The translations under genes were made by a program, and so were the position numbers. Source: Candidatus Peregrinibacteria bacterium CG10_big_fil_rev_8_21_14_0_10_55_24 (GTDB taxonomy: Bacteria; Patescibacteriota; Gracilibacteria; Peribacterales; Peribacteraceae). From it: a DNA stretch of 64,000 nucleotides. The stretch spans positions 62,001 to 126,000 of the forward strand of contig PFDV01000001.1 in NCBI GenBank assembly GCA_002772745.1, read 5' to 3'. A model generated the notes under the pieces. It did not search any database. It was given only the letters and a program-made list of their open reading frames with translations, and was not told where the DNA came from. Below, one piece after another: positions 9,666-16,389 of this stretch (position 1 is its first letter; each line of letters begins with the position of its first letter).

Positions 9666-10067
9666 ATGGCTGATGCCGACCATGCTGGTACTCCGGCCGC
9701 CCAAGCGCGCGGACTTGTCATCCCCAAGGAAACGCGCGCGCAGTTTTCTGAACTCATTGAGTTGATTCTGAAATCAGAGAGCATGAACGACGAAGAGCGG
9801 CAGTACTGGATTAACATCCTCCCTGTGATGACCCAAGAGCAACGCACTTCGCTCACGGACATTCTGGTCACAGAGAAGAAACAACTCAAAGCCATCGATG
9901 AGAAGTACGCCAAAGAAATTGAGCGTATCGGTGCCAAGAACCTGGTGCATAAAACGGAACAGCAACACCGGAAGATGACCGCTGAACGTACGCAGGTGGA
10001 ACGGAGTTCCGCAGCAAAGGATGAGGAGATTGCGCAGGAACTTCTCGCGCAGATTGAGAAGGCCTAA
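9666..10067 (+). CDS. Hypothetical small helical protein
   Basis: 133 residues, mostly charged helix and probably cytoplasmic. Around residues 40-70 it has a helical segment (MNDEERQYWINILPVMTQEQ) similar in feel to short helical-repeat proteins, then a Lys/Glu/Gln coiled-coil-like tail. No family recognised. A TACCAT hexamer at 9652-9657 lies 8 nt before the ATG, the spacing seen across the window. Its stop overlaps the stop of convergent holA by 4 nt. Confidence 0.7.
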   Translation: MADADHAGTPAAQARGLVIPKETRAQFSELIELILKSESMNDEERQYWINILPVMTQEQRTSLTDILVTEKKQLKAIDEKYAKEIERIGAKNLVHKTEQQHRKMTAERTQVERSSAAKDEEIAQELLAQIEKA

Positions 10068-11044
10068 GCCGCAAACGAAAGGATACACGCCTCCAGAGCC
10101 ACCGTGAGTTCCTCCGGAGCCTCTCCTGTTGCACGCAAGACCCCTGTCTTGAGGTCACGATCCGTACGTGCGACACGATCGGTTATGCGCAGGAGATCAT
10201 GACGCTTGATTGTGCGCGCGAAGGGAAGGAGAGCGCGCGCCGCCGACGGACGTACTCCGACGTGTTTCACGATAGCGGTCGGGTGACTGACGCCGTCTTC
10301 CAGTGCCGACCATACAAGAACGAGCTGGGAAACCATCCAGAGAAACTGTGTCCATATTCCCGAGGGGCTACTGCCGCGCTCTAGAGCGGACTCGAGGTAC
10401 CTAAGAGCCGACCGTACGTCTCCCGTACCCAGCACATCCATGAGCGGCCAAATTTCACGCTCCCCAGCACAGACGCCCGCCGCAAGGACGTGGTCGCGTT
10501 CGATGGGCTTTCCTGCGGCAAAGAGACTTAATTTGATGATCTCCTGCCGCAGCATGCCCTGATCCTCCCCTACCATCTCCAGAAGACAATCGCGCGCGGC
10601 GTTGGTGATGGAGACTCCGTGTTCCTGCGCACAGGCGGCAACCCACTGGAGAAGCTCGGTACGTCTGAGGAGGGGGAACGTTTTTTGCTCAGCGACCTTG
10701 GCGTACTCCTTCATCGTCGCGGGCAATTTTCCGTACTTGTCGGACTCAAGGTGCACCACCGTCAAAAGCACCACCTGGGGATGGATTTGTTCACGCAGTT
10801 GTTCCACATCCGCCTTGAGCCAGCGCAGAGGCCCATCGACAACAACGAGACGGCTCTGAGCAATAAAGGGGGCCACGGCGACCTCCCGCAGGATATCCAG
10901 CGTCGTCAACCCCTTTGCTTCTATGCGCAGCAGGTTCTCCTCCCCATGCTTCTCACGAAAGTGACGAATCCACCGAGAACACTCCTCACCGATGGCGAAG
11001 CGGTTCTCCCCGGAGAAAAGGAAAATCTGCGGCACAGGGCGCAT
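10064..11044 (-). CDS. holA: DNA polymerase III delta subunit
   Basis: 326 residues from the ATG at 11044. HolA is the wrench subunit of the clamp loader that opens the beta clamp. The sequence fits the family: N-terminal P-loop-fold start IFLFSGENRFAIGEE (a degenerate Walker region, as in other delta subunits), LVVVDGPLRW, LLRRTELLQWVAACAQEHG, a lid domain and a C-terminal helical collar (LRITDRVARTDRDLKTG). The frame is open to 11080, but the ATG at 11044 places the conserved start correctly. Confidence 0.88.
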   Translation of the reverse strand: MRPVPQIFLFSGENRFAIGEECSRWIRHFREKHGEENLLRIEAKGLTTLDILREVAVAPFIAQSRLVVVDGPLRWLKADVEQLREQIHPQVVLLTVVHLESDKYGKLPATMKEYAKVAEQKTFPLLRRTELLQWVAACAQEHGVSITNAARDCLLEMVGEDQGMLRQEIIKLSLFAAGKPIERDHVLAAGVCAGEREIWPLMDVLGTGDVRSALRYLESALERGSSPSGIWTQFLWMVSQLVLVWSALEDGVSHPTAIVKHVGVRPSAARALLPFARTIKRHDLLRITDRVARTDRDLKTGVLRATGEAPEELTVALEACILSFAA

Positions 11045-11141
11045 TCTACAGATGAAAAGCACCTGCTGGCAAAGTGCCATTTACATACTTGAAATATGCT
11101 TTGTCAATGACTCCCCATGGCCCAAAAACGCGCTTTGCTCT

Positions 11142-11147
11142 ATAATG
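11142..11147 (+). promoter_or_regulatory. TATAAT -10 element for the dockerin operon
   Basis: Perfect TATAAT ending 7 nt before the ATG at 11155. No good -35 hexamer is seen at the usual distance. The predicted transcript is leaderless. Confidence 0.65.
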
Positions 11148-11154
11148 AGAGGAA

Positions 11155-11487
11155 ATGTACACCTCTATCCGTTCCCTCTTTCCCTCGCGTAGGAACCTCC
11201 GCGCCCTTGCGCTGGGGGCCGTGTGTATCGTGAGTTCCTTCGCGATCGGCATTCAGAGCGTTGGCGAGGTGCAACCGGTCACGCTCATCGAGGCCGGAAG
11301 CATCGAGCAGCCGGGGGACATCGACGGTGATGGTGACATTGATCTGCAGGATGTGATTCACATCTTGGAGATTGCACAGGGGTATGAACCCGTGACCCCT
11401 GCAAACCTCATGGCCGATCCCAACAGGGACGGCGCACTCACCGTCGACGATGCCCTGCGCATCCTCACTGTCCTCTCCCTTCGCTAA
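11155..11487 (+). CDS. Secreted dockerin type I domain protein
   Basis: 110 residues: signal peptide or membrane anchor (about 15-35), then a C-terminal dockerin domain with two Ca2+-binding loop-helix repeats, DIDGDGDIDLQDVIHILEIA and DPNRDGALTVDDALRILTVL. Dockerins bind cohesin modules with high affinity, classically in cellulosomes. The next gene 3 nt downstream encodes a cohesin-like protein, so the pair may assemble on the cell surface. No catalytic domain is attached, so it may serve as a minimal plug or adaptor. Confidence 0.85.
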   Translation: MYTSIRSLFPSRRNLRALALGAVCIVSSFAIGIQSVGEVQPVTLIEAGSIEQPGDIDGDGDIDLQDVIHILEIAQGYEPVTPANLMADPNRDGALTVDDALRILTVLSLR

Positions 11488-11490
11488 CCC

Positions 11491-13161
11491 ATGACGCACC
11501 GCGGAATCAAGACGTGGATGACGCGCACTGCACTCCTGCAGATGCTCCTCGTATCAACGAACCTTGCCGGAATTCCCTCCGCAAGCGCGCAGGAAACCAC
11601 GGATCAAGTCACACTGGAATTACGACCGCACTGCGCCTCGCAACACCTCGCCGACGATACGCTCTTTGGACCCGTTCCCTCGCCAGAGCCGATGATCGAG
11701 TTGGGAGAAGGGCGCTGCAGCTCTTTTGCCGTGGAAGACCCTCAAACTCTGCGCACCGCACCGCTCAAACTCAACGATACCCTGGACATAGACCTCATTG
11801 TCCACAATCCTCCCGAATACGAAATTTCGCGCGTTCGCGCGTGGATCTCCTACGACCCGGAAGTCCTCCAAGGGGTCGACATCCAGGTGCATGAGGACTT
11901 TCCCACCGTGACTCCGGGGGAGGAAGATTTCGATGAGGAAGAGGGATACGTGATGATCGACGCGAGTGCCGAAGAGGGCGAAGAGCCCGACTATACGGAG
12001 ACGGTCGTCGTCAGGATCCAATTTCGCGTCATCGCCGATCCTTCCGGCGGAACCGTGCTGTCGTTCTACGATGTTCAGCCGGGTGGACACACCTTCGTTG
12101 AGCGCCTCAGCGACGCATCGGGCGCAGCGATCTCTGCGCTGGAAACCGACCCCAGTTCTCTCCTGGTGATTGTTGCCCAAGACGAGGGCGGTGACTGCGA
12201 AAGTGATCTGGATTGCGCTGCAGGCCGGTGTATTGACAATACATGTACCACCGGTGCAAGTCTGCTCCCTGACGGCGCCAGCTGCTTACTCAGCAGCCAG
12301 TGCGAGAATGCAAGCTGCATCAACGGCATCTGTGCAAGCGATGGCGAAACAATGCAAAAGCTCCCCGCAGGAAGTGCTTGCTCAAGCAATGACGCATGCG
12401 CATCGGGCCAATGTACCAATGGCGTGTGCACGGTGGAAGAGAGGCTGCCTCTGCTCCCCAACGGCAGCGCCTGTACGCTGGGGAACGAATGCGAGAGCGG
12501 CATCTGCACCTCCGGTGTTTGCAGCGCCGATGCGGCAAGTCTCCTGGCACCCAACGGTGCGCTCTGCACGGAATCCAGCGAGTGCCGCAGCGGTACCTGC
12601 AGCTCCGACGGCGTCTGCGGCGAACCGCAGGAGGAAGAGCCGACGCCTCCGCCCACGGGCGGCGAACAGACGGCATTCTCTCTGCTCCAGGTACGCAACC
12701 TGCGTGTAACCACCCAAGGAGACGCCGCTTACTTGGCCTGGGACCCGCTGCAATCCTCGCAACTCAAGGCATACAACGTGTACTACGGAACCACGACGGG
12801 ACAGTACATCCAGAGAAAAACCGTGGATGGTGCCATGCAGAGCCTGACGATCCGTCCCCTCACAGAAGGGGTCACGGAGTACTTCGCGATTCGCGCGGTG
12901 AGCCAGAGTGATGAGGAAAGCGCATTCAGCCAAGAAGTCGCCGTGATGATCGGCAATCCCGCAACCTCCAGCTCACCGTTGATGCTGGAGGGAACGAGTG
13001 GGCTGGATGCTTCGGTCTCCAATCCGCTGGAAGGCGGAGTGAGTGTTCCGGGAGAAACGGGTCCTGCCACGATTCTCGCGCTGCTCATTGTTGCCTCCGC
13101 GGTCATCGGAACATTCTTCGCAGCACGGCGCCAGATGCTGGTCACGACACAGCAACCCTGA
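11491..13161 (+). CDS. Cell-surface protein: cohesin-like, Cys-rich repeats, FN3, C-terminal TM
   Basis: 556 residues. Order: signal peptide (about 1-34); cohesin-like beta domain (about 85-215, with LDIDLIVHNPPEYEISRVRA, ISYDPEVLQGVDI and VVRIQFRVIADPSGGTVLSF); five Cys-rich repeats of about 35-45 residues each ending CxxGxC (about 228-390); a fibronectin type III domain (about 410-490); and one membrane helix near 530-550 with a short basic tail. It is probably displayed outside, anchored at the C-terminus. It begins 3 nt after the dockerin gene and ends 2 nt before the cupredoxin gene, so the three form one operon. The cohesin assignment rests on fold signatures only. Confidence 0.8.
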   Translation: MTHRGIKTWMTRTALLQMLLVSTNLAGIPSASAQETTDQVTLELRPHCASQHLADDTLFGPVPSPEPMIELGEGRCSSFAVEDPQTLRTAPLKLNDTLDIDLIVHNPPEYEISRVRAWISYDPEVLQGVDIQVHEDFPTVTPGEEDFDEEEGYVMIDASAEEGEEPDYTETVVVRIQFRVIADPSGGTVLSFYDVQPGGHTFVERLSDASGAAISALETDPSSLLVIVAQDEGGDCESDLDCAAGRCIDNTCTTGASLLPDGASCLLSSQCENASCINGICASDGETMQKLPAGSACSSNDACASGQCTNGVCTVEERLPLLPNGSACTLGNECESGICTSGVCSADAASLLAPNGALCTESSECRSGTCSSDGVCGEPQEEEPTPPPTGGEQTAFSLLQVRNLRVTTQGDAAYLAWDPLQSSQLKAYNVYYGTTTGQYIQRKTVDGAMQSLTIRPLTEGVTEYFAIRAVSQSDEESAFSQEVAVMIGNPATSSSPLMLEGTSGLDASVSNPLEGGVSVPGETGPATILALLIVASAVIGTFFAARRQMLVTTQQP

Positions 13162-13163
13162 CC

Positions 13164-14057
13164 ATGGATTCCTCTCTCCATCCTGATTGGCTTTCCACTG
13201 ATGATGAGGACATTGTCCCCGTCCGCTCCAAAGCAGGAGAGAAAGAGACAGGAGTGCCGGTGGATGCCCGTCTCGTATCGCGCAAACCGGCTGCAATCGT
13301 GGGTATTACGATGGTGCTCCTCCTGGGTCTCTCCTTCTTCGGAGGACTGCAGACCCTCACAGGACAACTCACCGGTAGCAATGTGGTCGTCCACATCACT
13401 GAAAGCGGGATGGTTCCTGCTTCCATTCATGTTGAACAAGGAACGACCGTACAGTGGATCAACGATCACAGTGATCCGCAAATCCTGGAATCCCGCGACC
13501 TGTGCAACGACGCAGGCGAATGCCTGTTCACACCGACAATTTTCCCGGGTGACAACGTGGAGTTTACGGTAACCAAGGATATCGCTGCAGGGAACTACAC
13601 CTACGGGTCGGTAACGCACACAGAGCTCATGGGGCAGGTGACCGTCGAAACCGCACAGAGCGCACCTTCGGGTATCGGATCTATGGAACATACCGTTCTG
13701 GACGAACTCGCTCGCGTAGCAGAGGAAGTTGTTGCCGATGATCTCCCCGCCCAACGCACGGCCGCTGTCCTGCCATCCACACAACCCACGATGGCACAGG
13801 AGAATGTGGAAGTTCCTACCGCCGAGACAGCACCGGTGCCTACGCAGAATGTGCAGAAGCAGAGCATCCCCACGAACACCAATACGGTTGCCGGGCGCAC
13901 AGCCCATACCGGCGCCCCGAGCGAGGTGCCATTGGCCCAACAGGGCTACAAGCCCTTCACGCAACCGCAGACCGGTCCCAGCACATGGGTCGCCGCCGTT
14001 CTTCTCCTCGTGAGCATCAGTATCCTCACCTGGAGGACACGCAGGACTGTGGCATAG
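13164..14057 (+). CDS. Membrane-anchored cupredoxin-like protein with degenerate copper site
   Basis: 297 residues. A TM helix at about 43-63 is followed by a cupredoxin/plastocyanin-like domain (about 72-162, VVVHITESGMVPASIHVEQG ... LMGQVTV). A long Thr/Pro/Ala linker and a second TM helix near the C-terminus (about 273-290) complete it. In copper cupredoxins the last loop reads C-x-x-H-x(3-5)-M. Here the Cys position appears to be Ser149, before His152 and Met156, and His102 may be the upstream ligand, so a normal blue-copper site is unlikely. Two cysteines (114, 120) could form a disulfide. It is the third gene of the dockerin/cohesin operon. Confidence 0.75.
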   Translation: MDSSLHPDWLSTDDEDIVPVRSKAGEKETGVPVDARLVSRKPAAIVGITMVLLLGLSFFGGLQTLTGQLTGSNVVVHITESGMVPASIHVEQGTTVQWINDHSDPQILESRDLCNDAGECLFTPTIFPGDNVEFTVTKDIAAGNYTYGSVTHTELMGQVTVETAQSAPSGIGSMEHTVLDELARVAEEVVADDLPAQRTAAVLPSTQPTMAQENVEVPTAETAPVPTQNVQKQSIPTNTNTVAGRTAHTGAPSEVPLAQQGYKPFTQPQTGPSTWVAAVLLLVSISILTWRTRRTVA

Positions 14058-14093
14058 CTCGTACAGAGAGATACACGCACTTTCCTCCACTCC

Positions 14094-14345
14094 ATGACTC
14101 CCCTGTCCCCCACCGGCCCGGAAGCGTTGCCGTTTACGCCGCAGACGACCGAACTCCCCCTCACCTCGCCGGAAGGCCTGAAGGCCGCCGTGGGAGAAAG
14201 GCTTGCTACAACGGGTAATGTGGCAGAAAAACTCCTCCATACCAGTTGGGGCGTTGTCATCAAGGCGCTCCCGTACGCGCTGGGATTTGGTGTGATTTCG
14301 TGGCTGGCAAAAAAAGTTTGGCGAGGTGTAACGGGCAAGGCATAG
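14094..14345 (+). CDS. Small hypothetical membrane protein
   Basis: 83 residues. A Pro/Thr-rich N-terminus is followed by one hydrophobic helix (VVIKALPYALGFGVISWLA) and a basic end (KKVWRGVTGKA). No family recognised. It follows the cupredoxin gene by 36 nt and may be the last gene of that operon. The 222 nt after it, up to 14567, show no convincing gene. Confidence 0.5.
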   Translation: MTPLSPTGPEALPFTPQTTELPLTSPEGLKAAVGERLATTGNVAEKLLHTSWGVVIKALPYALGFGVISWLAKKVWRGVTGKA

Positions 14346-14567
14346 ACACTGCGATACGCAACACACAGGAACATCGGGAGTTTTTTCATGCAACCTGTCA
14401 TGGAAACGGACAGTTTCATGGCCTCGATCTCTCTGTCGAGAGCGAACACGCACAGCAGGGAAACGTGATCTGTTAGCAGATGTAACAGTCATGAGCTTGA
14501 GCGCACCGGGCATGTTGACGCTCGCCTGCGCGCGTTCTAAAACGAGACATCGTTCCCCCTCCCACAC

Positions 14568-14906
14568 ATGTCATTGGATGCTCCAAGCAATGAGCAAGCC
14601 GATCCTCCGCACAACGGCGACCCCATCCCTTTCCCCACTGATTACCGCCAAGCACGCATCGCGCTCGGCCGCACGTACGCCACCAACGGGTACGCGCTGT
14701 TCCGTCGGCATCTTGATGCATGGACTCTCCGGGCGCTTGAGCAGCGCGAGCGGCCGGTGCTCGCCGCATCGGAACCCATCGCCACTCGCAAAGAACCTCT
14801 GACAGAAGAGCACAGCCAATTCATGAGAGAAATTTTTGAGCTCATGCATGTCCCCGGTGCACAGCAAACGGGACTCTCTGAACGCGTACGATCACAGGTG
14901 CGTTGA
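14568..14906 (+). CDS. Hypothetical protein
   Basis: 112 residues, hydrophilic and probably cytoplasmic. The first 25 residues are Pro/Asp-rich and likely disordered. The rest is helical (DYRQARIALGRTYATNGYALF; HSQFMREIFELMHV). No known domain. The competing frames over the same stretch have poorer composition. It lies 68 nt upstream of the kinase/deaminase fusion. Confidence 0.5.
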   Translation: MSLDAPSNEQADPPHNGDPIPFPTDYRQARIALGRTYATNGYALFRRHLDAWTLRALEQRERPVLAASEPIATRKEPLTEEHSQFMREIFELMHVPGAQQTGLSERVRSQVR

Positions 14907-14974
14907 GGGCGGCAACGTACGGCGCAATTTTGCACCTTGTGTCCATGGGAGTCCGCGCCATACACTGAGCGCCT

Positions 14975-16006
14975 ATGGCACAGGTCATCGGACTCACAGG
15001 GAGCCTGGGGAGCGGCAAGGGCGAGGTGGTGAAGATGCTCTCTTCGCGCGGGTTTCGCGCAATCTCGCTCTCGGACATCGTGCGTGAGGAAGCCACGAAG
15101 CGCGGTCTTGAACATACGCGCGAAAACCTGCAGAACACGGGGAATGCACTGCGGGAGAAGCACGGCCCCGGGGCATTGGGAAAACGCGTCCGTGAGACGA
15201 TCGAACATGATTCCTCCGCTCAGTGGATTGTGGATGGAATCCGCAACCCGGGGGAAGCCGAGGAATTGAGGAGGATTCCCGGATTCAAGATGGTTGGGCT
15301 AAGCGCCGACCGTGAGATCATCATCCGTCGCGTGATGGAGCGCCAACGCGAAGGAGCAAACGCTTTGAGCCGTGAGAGCATTATCGAAAAGCTTGAGCGC
15401 GAGATGGGCAAAGGCGAGCCCCCCGAGGGACAGCAGGTCGGCAAGTGCTTGAACAATGTGGATTACATCTTCCTCAACGAGAGCACCCTTGAGGATCTTG
15501 AGAGGAAACTCGACCATGTGCTCAAGCTCGAGAGCGGCGCAGATCGTCCCACCTTTGACGAGATCTTCATGGAGATCGCCTACACCTGGGCCAAGCGCGC
15601 GACCTGCCTGCGGCGCAGGGTGGGCGCCGTGATCGCCAAAGATAAGCAACAACTCACCGCAGGCTACAACGGCGCCCCGCGCGGCGTGCCGCACTGCATA
15701 GAGCTCGGCGGCTGCCTGCGCGAGAAACTGAAGATTCCCTCCGGCCAGCGCCACGAAATCTGCCGCGGCACGCACGCGGAGCAGAACGCCATCACGCAGG
15801 CGGCAAAGTTCGGGATCTCGATCGAAGGCTCCACGCTCTACTGCAACACGTTCCCCTGTGTGATCTGCACGAAGATGATCCTCAACGCAGGGATCACCAC
15901 CGTGGTGTACGACAGTGATTATGACGATCCCTTAAGCAAGGAAATCCTGGGGCAGCAGAACCTGCTCACCCTGCGCCGGTACGAGGGGAGACGGATGCGG
16001 ATCTGA
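14975..16006 (+). CDS. Fusion of a dephospho-CoA-kinase-like P-loop kinase and dCMP deaminase
   Basis: 343 residues. The N-terminal half (1-185) is a P-loop NMP-kinase/dephospho-CoA-kinase-like domain: Walker A GLTGSLGSGKGE, SDIVREEATKRG and a DGIRNPGEAEEL motif. The C-terminal half is a zinc-dependent deoxycytidylate deaminase: H267-A-E269 supplies the Zn ligand and catalytic Glu, and P-C295-V-I-C298 the other two ligands. It probably converts dCMP to dUMP for dTMP synthesis; the kinase domain's substrate is unknown. A TACACT hexamer at 14961-14966 ends 8 nt before the ATG. The last 48 nt are repeated 3.1 kb downstream. Confidence 0.88.
   Translation: MAQVIGLTGSLGSGKGEVVKMLSSRGFRAISLSDIVREEATKRGLEHTRENLQNTGNALREKHGPGALGKRVRETIEHDSSAQWIVDGIRNPGEAEELRRIPGFKMVGLSADREIIIRRVMERQREGANALSRESIIEKLEREMGKGEPPEGQQVGKCLNNVDYIFLNESTLEDLERKLDHVLKLESGADRPTFDEIFMEIAYTWAKRATCLRRRVGAVIAKDKQQLTAGYNGAPRGVPHCIELGGCLREKLKIPSGQRHEICRGTHAEQNAITQAAKFGISIEGSTLYCNTFPCVICTKMILNAGITTVVYDSDYDDPLSKEILGQQNLLTLRRYEGRRMRI
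15957..16004 (+). repeat. Left copy of 48-bp direct repeat (3' end of dCMP deaminase gene)
   Basis: 46 of 48 positions match 19053-19100. It encodes the last residues NLLTLRRYEGRRMRI of the deaminase and ends at the stop codon. With its partner it brackets the RNA-helicase islet, like attL/attR of an element that restores its target gene's 3' end. Confidence 0.85.
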
Positions 16007-16059
16007 CCAACAGAGATTGCGGCGCGATGTTCTTGCACCCCCGCCGGGAGACGCCTATC

Positions 16060-16346
16060 GTTGACTTTAGGAGTAAGTGTTGCTTACTCCTAAGCCCCTT
16101 TGTCCCCCCTACAGGGTGTCGGACTAAGGTTATCCGTCCTGGTTGGACGGGTAACGCGGGGCGTTCGGGTGCCGCTTGCGGTACCCGAACAAACGACCCT
16201 TCTGATTTCTCTCAACGAAGGACGCCGATCGTGTCGACAATCCGCGCGCCTCCCTGAGGGAGGCAGGAGGCCGGCGGTAGATCCGCCGGCATGTCAACCA
16301 GAGGCCCCTCTCGCCCCAGCGCGAGACGGGGCCTCTTCTCTTTACT
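16060..16346 (+). ncRNA. Candidate structured noncoding RNA with six hairpins and an intrinsic terminator
   Basis: No convincing ORF is present, but there are successive strong hairpins: 16067-16093 (11 bp), 16129-16155 (11 bp with one G-U), 16163-16190 (12 bp with one G-U), 16198-16221 (5 bp), 16248-16264 (7 bp), 16270-16290 (8 bp), then a terminator hairpin at 16300-16338. GTTGAC (about 16060-16065) can pair with GTCAAC (16293-16298), closing the whole structure. Unpaired linkers are A/G-rich, as in folded RNAs. It lacks the signature sequences of RNase P RNA, tmRNA, SRP RNA and 6S RNA that I can recall. It could instead be a DNA-level structured end of a mobile element. Confidence 0.55.
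16300..16346 (+). terminator. Intrinsic terminator after the RNA candidate
   Basis: AGAGGCCCC (from 16300) pairs with GGGGCCTCT, extended inward by CTCGC/GCGAG with a small bulge, and is followed by TCTCTTTACT. It is strong and lies just upstream of the helicase gene's likely promoter (TTTACT 16341-16346, TATGAT 16363-16368). Confidence 0.75.
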
Positions 16347-16389
16347 AGTACAGAAACACTTGTATGATCACATTCCGTACAGAAACCGT

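Noticed and set aside
12783-14567. Long minus-strand open frame (594 codons) opposite the cohesin and cupredoxin genes
   Set aside because: It is the antisense shadow of two genes with clear domains and signal peptides; its own translation is low-quality with no domain.
16060-16346. RNase P RNA, tmRNA, SRP RNA or 6S RNA
   Set aside because: None of the conserved signature sequences I know for these RNAs is visible; left as an unassigned candidate.
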